Assembly: GCA_020052635.1 (NCBI GenBank)
Contig: JAGVOR010000087.1
Location: 1 to 12,547, forward strand
Length of the DNA stretch: 12,547 bases
Reading direction: 5' to 3'
From: Candidatus Omnitrophota bacterium
GTDB lineage: Bacteria; Omnitrophota; Gorgyraeia; Gygaellales; Profunditerraquicolaceae
Made by a program: the position numbers and the translations under genes
The notes under the pieces: generated by a model
What the model was told of the DNA's origin: nothing
The model's database searches: none
The model's input: the letters and a program-made list of their open reading frames with translations, nothing else
In this document: positions 6,526-12,547 of the stretch, one piece after another
Position numbering within the stretch: position 1 is the stretch's first letter
Layout: each line of letters begins with the position of its first letter

Positions 6526-7824
6526 TTAAACACTTAAATCAGTAGGGGAACGTCCTAAAGACATCAGTAGCCCGATCGTATCGCTAATCTGAGTTTCAAT
6601 GCTTTCAGTCTCGTGGGCACGGGCAGGGTAAATATTATAGAAAGGCCTATACTCAAGCGGAGTCACATTAAGCATGACAGAATTCGCACCGCTAAGCAGC
6701 GCCTCCCTCCTGGCGGCAGGGTCAAGGGTCTCCAGTGCCGTCGTTACCAGGATCTTGGCATTGGCAGCGTCCACAATCCGCGAAATCGCGCTAACTTTAA
6801 GTACGGTTTCCACTGACGCAGACGGATAGCCGGCCAACGGAGTTTGCGGATGGGGAATAAACGGCCCGAAACTATACATTTCAGCGTGCAACTCTTTAGT
6901 CAAGAGTATATCATTTAAAAGGTCTTCTTCGGTTTGCCCGGGTAAGCCGATTAAACCTCCGGTAATCACCAAATACCCCAGCTGATAAGCCCTCTTTAAA
7001 TGCGCAATCCGGCTGGTTAGTTCTTTGCCGGCGGTAACCTCCCGATAGAGTTGCGGGTTAGATGTTTCAAACCGTAAAAGCAACCCCCTTGCACCGGCAT
7101 CATAAAGTATTCTTAAATTATCCAAACCTACTTCCCCAAAACTGATAAAAATCAAGGCCGGCCAATTAGCTTTAATTTTGCGGATAATTTCAGCTAACTC
7201 TTTTATATCGTAACCGCTATCCTCTGCGGACTGCAGCACTAGCGCCTTAAAACCATGTATTTCTATCGCTTGGCGCGCAGCCTCCAGAATCTGTTCGCCT
7301 GATAAGCGGTAGCGGTTAATATTTTGATTACCTGCTGCGATACCACAATAACCGCAATTAGCCCGGCAATCATTAGAAATCTCGATAATTCCGTGCACGC
7401 AACAGGAGTTTTTATGGTGCTTCTGGCGTAAAAAGTTCGCCGTTTTAAAGAGCAGCTTGAGGGCGGGCTGGCTTTTCCCTTTCATTAAAAGTAAAAGTTC
7501 ATCTTTGGTAAGTTTTCTGCCTTCCGCTGCCTTATCCAGAACTTTCAAAAATCCCGCCGGCACGGACTGCTGATTGAGGTCAAGACGGGAAAGCTTTAAA
7601 TCCACTTCCTGCAGTTCAAAAAATGTTTCTCTCCAGACTGCTAAAATGCTTTTTGCCTCATCCTCCGGGATCTTTTGAATCGCATATCCCCCTTGAGCGT
7701 AGATATAATCGCCGATCGCCAGGCCGTCAAGCTCATTATAGGCCTTCTTCTTCTCGCCGAAGTAGTCTACGACCACTGTTTTATTTTCAATGGATTCTAT
7801 TCTTCCCGGGATAGCGTAACACAT
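6526..7824 (-). CDS. HypC-HydE fusion: hydrogenase cofactor chaperone domain joined to radical-SAM maturase
   Basis: This 432-aa protein consists of two recognisable proteins. Residues 1-78 are HypC-like: MCYAIPGRI keeps the invariant Cys2, and GDYIYAQGGYAIQKI (38-52) matches the HypC core. However, the conserved His of 'V-H-x-G-F-A' is Gln44. HypC normally carries the Fe(CO)(CN)2 unit with HypD in [NiFe] maturation. Residues of about 85-432 are a full-length HydE: radical-SAM motif CRANCGYC (C153, C157, C160), then LQSAED (197-202), GLIGLPGQTEEDLLNDI (290-306) and GPFIPHPQTPLAGYP (320-334). HydE acts on the HydG product in [FeFe] H-cluster assembly. The C-terminal auxiliary-cluster cysteines found in some HydE proteins are absent. 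No stop or frameshift lies between the domains, and a short linker with continuous codons argues for a true fusion. It sits 29 nt after hypA. No Shine-Dalgarno is obvious. Confidence 0.9.
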   Translation of the reverse strand: MCYAIPGRIESIENKTVVVDYFGEKKKAYNELDGLAIGDYIYAQGGYAIQKIPEDEAKSILAVWRETFFELQEVDLKLSRLDLNQQSVPAGFLKVLDKAAEGRKLTKDELLLLMKGKSQPALKLLFKTANFLRQKHHKNSCCVHGIIEISNDCRANCGYCGIAAGNQNINRYRLSGEQILEAARQAIEIHGFKALVLQSAEDSGYDIKELAEIIRKIKANWPALIFISFGEVGLDNLRILYDAGARGLLLRFETSNPQLYREVTAGKELTSRIAHLKRAYQLGYLVITGGLIGLPGQTEEDLLNDILLTKELHAEMYSFGPFIPHPQTPLAGYPSASVETVLKVSAISRIVDAANAKILVTTALETLDPAARREALLSGANSVMLNVTPLEYRPFYNIYPARAHETESIETQISDTIGLLMSLGRSPTDLSV

Positions 7825-7853
7825 TTAACTAACAGGTTAAGATGGATTTAAAA

Positions 7854-8099
7854 TTAATCGCAATCAAATGAAACCAGGCGTAAAACGCGTTGCTGCGGAA
7901 TGTGTTTTATGTTAAGCGAAGCGTTCTCTAGCGGCGTATTTTTAGTTTTTTCTTTAAAGAAAAACCTCAGCGACTCTTCGTTAATTTCAGTAAACTCCCC
8001 CAGCTCCAAAAATACCTGGGTTACGTTTTTAACTTCATGACGGCGGATATGTCCGGTAATATCTTTCAATAAGTCTTCAAGAAAATGGATCTCATGCAT
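7854..8099 (-). CDS. hypA: Short HypA-like nickel chaperone lacking the zinc domain
   Basis: This 81-aa protein starts MHEIHFLEDLL, with the MHE start of HypA/HybF, whose His2 belongs to the Ni(II) site. The mixed alpha/beta Ni-binding domain follows, with VFLELGEFTEINEESLRFFF (29-48) and a strand LNIKHIP (62-68). Normal HypA proteins are about 110-120 aa and carry a zinc domain with two CxxC motifs. This one ends soon after the point where that domain should begin, with a single Cys (C80). Only 29 nt separate it from the next gene, so the zinc domain is not hidden in another frame. It overlaps the protease gene by 8 nt. Either it is a reduced but working chaperone or its function has changed. 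Confidence 0.8.
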   Translation of the reverse strand: MHEIHFLEDLLKDITGHIRRHEVKNVTQVFLELGEFTEINEESLRFFFKEKTKNTPLENASLNIKHIPQQRVLRLVSFDCD

Positions 8100-8580
8100 C
8101 TTTAAATCTTTCGTTAATCTGCTGTATCAGCACCGCAGCCGATGCCTCTACCTCAGAAGATAATCCTTCCTGGTGCGCCACACTTTTGGGTTGAATCCCG
8201 ATAAAATAAACCTTGGCTTTAGTATCTTCTTCTAAAATTTTACTTACTACCGGCAAAGGCATGCTGTGGGTGCTTAAAGATACTTGTGGAATATGTCCCG
8301 TATCAATTAAGCGCAATTCTCCCGGCGCCCCGCCGAAATCCGCCGCATCGATAAAAATTATCACTCCCGGCGCAAGTTTAACTGCCTGATCAATGACATT
8401 TTCCGGAGTATACCCAGCATCAATCACAAAAAGTTTAGAACTTTGTTTTAAGGCGGAGGCGATATACGGCCCTGCCCCGTCATCAGCCCGGAAAGAATTG
8501 CCTACCGTAATAATTAAAGTGCGGGAAAATTCTTGAGGAGTTAATAAATCTGCTAGCTTACCGGCCAACAAATTTGACAT
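8092..8580 (-). CDS. hycI: [NiFe]-hydrogenase maturation endopeptidase (HycI/HybD type)
   Basis: This 162-aa protein belongs to the M52 family, which removes the C-terminal peptide of the large subunit after nickel insertion. The motif GNSFRADDGAGP (27-38) carries an acidic nickel ligand at D33/D34, FIDAADFGG (76-84) the second acidic site, and STHSMPLP (103-110) the metal-binding His (H105). FIGIQP (126-131) is a common family strand. Its target is present just upstream: the large subunit has a DPCxxCxxH motif and a 9-residue tail. The start overlaps the end of the large-subunit gene by 23 nt. The N-terminus is about 20 residues longer than usual, and no Shine-Dalgarno precedes the ATG, so a downstream TTG start is possible. 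The specific subtype symbol is tentative. Confidence 0.88.
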   Translation of the reverse strand: MSNLLAGKLADLLTPQEFSRTLIITVGNSFRADDGAGPYIASALKQSSKLFVIDAGYTPENVIDQAVKLAPGVIIFIDAADFGGAPGELRLIDTGHIPQVSLSTHSMPLPVVSKILEEDTKAKVYFIGIQPKSVAHQEGLSSEVEASAAVLIQQINERFKDA

Positions 8581-9883
8581 TCAAAAAGTGCGCAGAGCAG
8601 GAGATACACGGATCATAGGCGCGTACCAGCATCTCCATCAGAAGAGTGATCTCTTCCTGGCTTTTTTCAAGTATTTGCGGAACCAGGGCTTTCATGTCTT
8701 GTTCGATATTATTGCAATTCTGGCCGGTAGGAATCACGCAATTGGCGTTAACAATCTTACCTTGCTTATCAATCTCATACTCATGGAACAAAATACCCCG
8801 GGGCACTTCTACCGCTCCGATTCCGATACCCGCCTTGACCGGAATAGTGCCCCGCTCATTTAATCCAACAACAATCTCTTGAGAATAATCTAAGCCCTTA
8901 CCCTTAAACTCCTGTAAGATTTCAATAGAGTCCTCCAGCGAATGTACACATTCAATCAACTGGGCAACGGTATTTAAATACGGGTTTGTAACCGTTGGTT
9001 TCATTCCCAAAACTTTAGCTACTTCTTTGGCTTTAGGATGAAGCTTGCCATGGTTAAGATTAAAACGTGCCAGCGCACCCACAGCATAAGAATCACGAGA
9101 GGCCTTAGTGTGCTTAGCGCTGGAATGGCTGACAACAAATTCATTAGTGAGCTTACGGTAATCTTTTTTGGACATCTTTAAACCATCGGTTGAGCCCAAA
9201 TCCCCCGAAAGCATCGGGTATTCACCGTTATCATTTACTAAACCGACATATTCAGTCTCCCGGTTAAATTGCGGGAATTTCAGGGTTTTAGCCAGCTCTA
9301 AAGTCGCCTCCATATCCGGACGCAAGCCGGTTAAAAAATTAAGCATACGGTCGAGGTCTTTTTCGCGCGGTAACTTGGTAAACCCTCCCACAATACATGA
9401 AATCGGATGCACATGGCGGCCCACCAATATATCACAAACATCATTACAAACCTTCTTCATCCGCAGGGCCCGGCGAACGACCGTATTATGGGTTTCGATC
9501 AACGGGACAAAACTTTTAACCCCTAAAAGATCCGGCGCAACCAATAAATAAATATGCAGGAGATGACTGTCCATATTCTCCATATGGAGCAGGAATTTAC
9601 GCAACTTAATCGTCTGTTCCGAAGGAAGAACCCCTAAGGCATCCTCCCCTGCCTGAACCGATGCCAGGGTATGGCCACAGGCGCAGATACCGCAAATGCG
9701 CGAAGTAATATGTTGAGCTTCAAAGATTGAGCGGCCGCGCAGCATCCCTTCGAAAAAACGCGGAGATTCAACAATATCCAGGCGGCATTCTTCAAGCTTG
9801 CCGTTTTTAACATTCACCACGATATTGCCATGCCCCTCAACCCGGGTCAGATATTCAACGTTAACCTTTATGTTTTTGCTCAT
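8558..9883 (-). CDS. shyA: Group 3b-like [NiFe] hydrogenase large (alpha) subunit
   Basis: This 441-aa protein carries the [NiFe] active site. TRVEGHGNI (13-21) is the N-terminal family motif. The proximal metal-binding motif is RICGICACGH (62-71, C64 and C67) and the distal one DPCISCSAH (424-432, C426 and C429). Cleavage is expected after H432, removing FLNVKFVGR. Length and the partner set (beta, gamma and delta in this order) fit group 3b, the soluble NADP(H)-dependent bidirectional hydrogenases also called sulfhydrogenases. The reaction is H2 + NADP+ to NADPH + H+, or the reverse. It is cytoplasmic, with no signal peptide on either hydrogenase subunit. The gene overlaps the small-subunit gene by 23 nt. 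The symbol follows shyBCDA, to avoid a clash with the maturase hydG; the same gene is called hydA in Pyrococcus. Confidence 0.93.
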   Translation of the reverse strand: MSKNIKVNVEYLTRVEGHGNIVVNVKNGKLEECRLDIVESPRFFEGMLRGRSIFEAQHITSRICGICACGHTLASVQAGEDALGVLPSEQTIKLRKFLLHMENMDSHLLHIYLLVAPDLLGVKSFVPLIETHNTVVRRALRMKKVCNDVCDILVGRHVHPISCIVGGFTKLPREKDLDRMLNFLTGLRPDMEATLELAKTLKFPQFNRETEYVGLVNDNGEYPMLSGDLGSTDGLKMSKKDYRKLTNEFVVSHSSAKHTKASRDSYAVGALARFNLNHGKLHPKAKEVAKVLGMKPTVTNPYLNTVAQLIECVHSLEDSIEILQEFKGKGLDYSQEIVVGLNERGTIPVKAGIGIGAVEVPRGILFHEYEIDKQGKIVNANCVIPTGQNCNNIEQDMKALVPQILEKSQEEITLLMEMLVRAYDPCISCSAHFLNVKFVGR

Positions 9884-10622
9884 CTATATCCAGCTCCCGC
9901 GGTTTATTGTACATATTCATTTTGTTGGTCACCCATTCCAAGGGAATGTTGTGTTTCTTTAAGATATCCATCTGGCCGTCTTTGGCAGGATTACTCAACA
10001 TCCCCCGGCAGCCGTAACAGATATTTCCGTTATTAATACACCAGGAATTGCATCCGGCACGGGTCACCGGGCCCAGGCAGGTAATCCCTTTATCATACAT
10101 ACATACATTTTCGTTAAAGCGGCATTCAACGCAAACCGAATAATCCGGGACATTATAGGGCAGGCCGGCTAAGGCAGCTTTTAAAACTTTGACGAATTCC
10201 GGCTGATAAACCGGGCAGCCGTGCACAAAATAATCGACCTTGACTATCTGGTGCAGCGGATGCGTAGGGATCGTTTCAAAATATTTAGCATCATTTTTAT
10301 AGACATATTTCCTGATATCTTCTAAATCAAAATTGTTTTTCATCCCGTTGATCCCGCCGATGGTCGCGCAGGAGCCGTAAGCAATCAGGACCTTAGCCGT
10401 GGCGCGGATCTTCTTGATCCGTTCAACATCGTGAGGAGTAGTGATACTGCCTTCAACGATCGCGATATCATACTCATCGCTTTTTTCCGACATCGCCTCG
10501 CGGAACATCACTACGTCAATTAAACCCAGAATATCCAGAAGCGCTTCGCCAAAATTAGCCACTTGCAGCTGACAGCCTTCACAACAAGCAAAGTCAAAAA
10601 AAGCCACTTTAGGTTTACGCAT
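9861..10622 (-). CDS. shyD: Group 3b-like [NiFe] hydrogenase small (delta) subunit
   Basis: This 253-aa protein relays electrons from the [NiFe] site. It lacks a Tat signal, as expected for cytoplasmic group 3 enzymes. The proximal cluster ligands appear in CEGC (C14, C17), YGSCATIGG (C85) and HGCP (C136). The C-terminal part has further cysteines C164, C167, C174, C182 and C191, C195, C202, C205, enough for two more [4Fe-4S] clusters. This three-cluster pattern is typical of group 3b. The ATG shares one base with the stop codon of the gamma gene (TAATG), so the two are likely to be translationally coupled. The gene is called hydD in the sulfhydrogenase nomenclature. Confidence 0.93.
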   Translation of the reverse strand: MRKPKVAFFDFACCEGCQLQVANFGEALLDILGLIDVVMFREAMSEKSDEYDIAIVEGSITTPHDVERIKKIRATAKVLIAYGSCATIGGINGMKNNFDLEDIRKYVYKNDAKYFETIPTHPLHQIVKVDYFVHGCPVYQPEFVKVLKAALAGLPYNVPDYSVCVECRFNENVCMYDKGITCLGPVTRAGCNSWCINNGNICYGCRGMLSNPAKDGQMDILKKHNIPLEWVTNKMNMYNKPRELDIDEQKHKG

Positions 10623-11458
10623 TATAAAGCCTCAACATTATCTTTAATCTGGTCATAGGAAAATACCGGGCCATCCTTACAGCAATAATATTGCGCGATC
10701 TGGCAATGCCCGCATTTACCGACTCCGCATTTCATATGCCTTTCCAACGAAACATAAATCTGCTTTTCAGGGATCTCTTTCTTTAAAATTTCGATTAAGA
10801 CAAACTTGTACATGATCGGAGGGCCGACGACCACCGCGAATGTCCTCACCGGGTTAAGATTTACTCCCGGAATCAGCGAAGTAATCAGGCCGATATTGCC
10901 TTTCCAATCCGGATCGGCTTTATCTACCGTGCAATGAAAATTAACATCCAGCCTCTTCTCCCAATCCTTGATCTCATCGGCAAAAAGCAAATCCGCCGGT
11001 TTCTTGCAGCCTAAAAGGATATGCACTTTACCGAAATCGCGGCGATTATCGATCACAAAGTTAATCAGTGAGCGCAAAGGCACAACCCCTAAACCGCCGG
11101 CAACAAACAAAAGATCGTTGCCCTCCAGAATCTGCACCGGAAAACCACGTCCAAAAGGCCCCCGGATCCCCAAAGAATCCCCGGCCTCCATTTTATGCAA
11201 AGCATTGGTTACCTTGCCGGCATTACGCACGACCAATTCAAAATAGCTGCGCTTGGTCGGCGAAGAAGAAATCGAGATTGGCGCCTCGCCGATCCCCAGA
11301 AGAGAGACCATCACAAACTGACCTGGCTCATGGTCCAGGCTGGCCCCTGAATCAAGCGCAATCTTAAAATATTTCTCCTGGGCGGTCATCATCCGCGCTT
11401 CCAGGATTTTCGCGGGCATCATAATGTATTCGGATTCTCTTAATTCAACTTGTTTCAC
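10622..11458 (-). CDS. shyC: Group 3b-like hydrogenase gamma subunit, FAD/NAD(P) and [2Fe-2S] reductase
   Basis: This 278-aa protein is the diaphorase arm that exchanges electrons with NADP(H). The FAD-binding region contains APISISSSP (59-67). The nucleotide-binding loop is GGLGVVPLRS (121-130), followed by VVGPPIMYKFV (210-220). The C-terminus has CGVGKCGHC plus a downstream Cys pair (C244, C249, C252, C259/C260) for a [2Fe-2S] cluster. It is a paralogue of NfnA in this window, but uses four Cys where NfnA uses Asp plus three Cys. The start is GTG at 11458. It is preferred because the GTG overlaps the beta-subunit stop as GTGA (4 nt); internal Met codons at 13 and 14 are weaker alternatives. 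The gene is called hydG in Pyrococcus, which is not the maturase HydG. Confidence 0.92.
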   Translation of the reverse strand: MKQVELRESEYIMMPAKILEARMMTAQEKYFKIALDSGASLDHEPGQFVMVSLLGIGEAPISISSSPTKRSYFELVVRNAGKVTNALHKMEAGDSLGIRGPFGRGFPVQILEGNDLLFVAGGLGVVPLRSLINFVIDNRRDFGKVHILLGCKKPADLLFADEIKDWEKRLDVNFHCTVDKADPDWKGNIGLITSLIPGVNLNPVRTFAVVVGPPIMYKFVLIEILKKEIPEKQIYVSLERHMKCGVGKCGHCQIAQYYCCKDGPVFSYDQIKDNVEAL

Positions 11459-12489
11459 TTGGCTTCCTTGGCTAAAGCGTTAACTGTTTCTTTAAGTTTA
11501 ATTTCGGCCATGCAAGTACGCGAACAGCGGCCGCAACCGGTACAAAAATAGCGGCTATATTTATCAACCGGATATTTAAACTTACGCATATAGCGGTGAC
11601 GCTGCCGCTGGGAGCGCTCTTTACGGAAGTTTTCGTTACCCGCCACTTTAGCAAACGGCTCAGTCTGGCATGAATCCCAACGACGCAAACGCGCCCCGGT
11701 ATTTAAATCAAGGTTTGGCTCATCAATAATGTCGAAACAATAACAGGTCGGGCAAACATTGGTGCAATTTCCGCAGGCCAGGCAGCGCTTATTCAAATCC
11801 TCCCAAACCTTGCTGGTAAATGAGCGGTCAAAAAGGGGTTTTAAATCTTCATGTTTTACATTAACTTCATCTTTAAAAATCGAACGCTTCTTTTGGCGCA
11901 CTGATTCCAAAGCTTTAAGCGCTTTATCATCCGCCGGCTTAAAAACCGGCACCTTACCCACCAATTCATCTCCCAACATGGTATTAATATGCACCATAAA
12001 TACATCGCCTAAGTCGGTAAAAAACAGGTCATATCCGCCGTTGGGCAGATGGTTATCCACCACATGGCAACTGGCGTACTCATCGCAATAATCATTGCAT
12101 TCTAAACCGATAATTGCGATTTTGCTTTTACGTACGATATAATTCATATCTTTGGGTTTATCCGCAAAGACCATGTTTAAACACTGGATACCGGCTAAAT
12201 CACAGGTATGCACTCCGAAAATAACCATCTTTTCATATTCAAGAGTAGCGTTTACGGAGTTTTCCCGTTTATTATAAGAAATTACCGTTTCCTGGGTCGG
12301 GAGAAAATATTTTTTCGGCGGTAAAATAGTCGGAATATACTTAAGTGAGATCTCATCTCCAGAGGTAACCTCCTGGAATGAAAAGTTATTATATCCGCGG
12401 GAAACCGGAGCGACCACTTTTTGAGATTGCACCAGTGCGCTGATAAACGTATTTAAATCTTTTTTCTGTAGGGTAACAAATTGCTGCAT
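11455..12489 (-). CDS. shyB: Group 3b-like hydrogenase beta subunit, 4Fe-4S dicluster protein
   Basis: This 344-aa protein is related to the beta subunit of sulfhydrogenase and to subunit A of anaerobic sulfite reductase (AsrA). It passes electrons between the small subunit and the flavin subunit. The first ferredoxin-like set is CLACGNCTNVC (C236, C239, C242, C246), followed by CYC (C249, C251). The second is CTGCGRCSRTC (C316, C319, C322, C326). The N-terminal half is the conserved non-cluster domain, with a further Cys group at C131, C135 and C141. It is the first gene of the hydrogenase run, 36 nt downstream of a predicted -10 box. The stretch just before the ATG is pyrimidine-rich, with no Shine-Dalgarno. 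It is called hydB in Pyrococcus. A stand-alone sulfite reductase role is unlikely given the complete hydrogenase that follows. Confidence 0.92.
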   Translation of the reverse strand: MQQFVTLQKKDLNTFISALVQSQKVVAPVSRGYNNFSFQEVTSGDEISLKYIPTILPPKKYFLPTQETVISYNKRENSVNATLEYEKMVIFGVHTCDLAGIQCLNMVFADKPKDMNYIVRKSKIAIIGLECNDYCDEYASCHVVDNHLPNGGYDLFFTDLGDVFMVHINTMLGDELVGKVPVFKPADDKALKALESVRQKKRSIFKDEVNVKHEDLKPLFDRSFTSKVWEDLNKRCLACGNCTNVCPTCYCFDIIDEPNLDLNTGARLRRWDSCQTEPFAKVAGNENFRKERSQRQRHRYMRKFKYPVDKYSRYFCTGCGRCSRTCMAEIKLKETVNALAKEAK

Positions 12490-12525
12490 AGGAAAAGGTA
12501 ACTTTACAGGTTTGTAGGGTTAAAT

Positions 12526-12531
12526 AGTATA
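12526..12531 (-). promoter_or_regulatory. -10 box of the hydrogenase promoter
   Basis: On the minus strand TATACT (12531-12526) matches TATAAT at five of six positions and lies 36 nt upstream of the beta-subunit ATG at 12489. The -35 element would fall just outside the window. The Rex-type operator lies immediately upstream, in the expected spacer between -35 and -10. Confidence 0.5.
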
Positions 12532-12547
12532 TTGTGAATATTATCAC
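12532..12547. promoter_or_regulatory. Rex operator, cut by the window edge
   Basis: TTGTGAATATTATCAC on the plus strand matches the Rex consensus TTGTGAA-N4-TTCACAA, with one mismatch in the visible part. The last two bases of the site fall outside the window. GTGA and TCAC form a perfect inverted repeat spaced by six bases. It abuts the -10 box of the hydrogenase promoter, so a bound repressor would block RNA polymerase. A Rex protein is encoded in the same gene run. Confidence 0.72.

Noticed and set aside
7623-7814. Plus-strand ORF opposite the HypC domain.
   Set aside because: It is antisense to a clearly recognised domain, and its product is Arg/Pro/Ser-rich with no family resemblance.
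11455-12489. Interpretation of the beta subunit as part of an anaerobic sulfite reductase (AsrA).
   Set aside because: The following genes are flavin, small and large [NiFe] hydrogenase subunits in the group 3b order; no sirohaem subunit is present.

Overview
This window reads as a redox and hydrogenase locus from a strictly anaerobic or fermentative bacterium. The evidence is an oxygen-sensitive enzyme set ([NiFe] hydrogenase, radical-SAM maturases, ferredoxin-linked flavoproteins), a bacterial Rex repressor and sigma-70-like promoter elements. G+C looks moderate by eye. The mixture of parts fits poorly known candidate phyla such as Omnitrophota, but that is a low-confidence guess, since no taxonomic marker is present. 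Every supported gene lies on the minus strand, so the window is read from right to left.

Right part (12547 to about 7854): a Rex-type operator overlaps a promoter at the right edge. It precedes four tightly coupled subunits in the order beta, gamma, delta, alpha, which is the order of archaeal/bacterial group 3b NADP(H)-linked [NiFe] hydrogenase (sulfhydrogenase). Then come the C-terminal processing protease and a shortened HypA lacking its zinc domain.

Middle part (7824 to 4405): this is the most unusual stretch. One ORF fuses a HypC-like domain ([NiFe] cofactor assembly) to a complete HydE-like radical-SAM domain ([FeFe] H-cluster assembly). It is followed by rex and by a complete HydG, the CO/CN-forming [FeFe] maturase. 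There is no HydF, no [FeFe] hydrogenase and no HypB, HypD, HypE or HypF in the window. The locus therefore places two [FeFe] maturases inside a [NiFe] hydrogenase gene run and joins the two assembly worlds in one polypeptide.

Left part (4361 to 1): nfnA and nfnB encode an electron-bifurcating NADH-dependent ferredoxin:NADP+ oxidoreductase, with their own possible near-leaderless promoter. Next is a 214-nt spacer holding a promoter, a hairpin, a 15-codon mini-ORF and a rho-independent terminator. Then comes a divergent glutamate-synthase-like FMN protein with an N-terminal Cys cluster, ended by a strong bidirectional terminator. A further minus-strand gene, of which only the first 54 codons are present, runs off the left edge.

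Working model (inference): the group 3b hydrogenase exchanges electrons between NADPH and H2, and NfnAB balances NADPH, NADH and ferredoxin. Rex would sense NADH/NAD+ and control the hydrogenase promoter, closing a feedback loop through the rex gene in the same run. No stretch longer than 300 bases lacks a gene. No tRNA, rRNA, CRISPR array or mobile element was seen.
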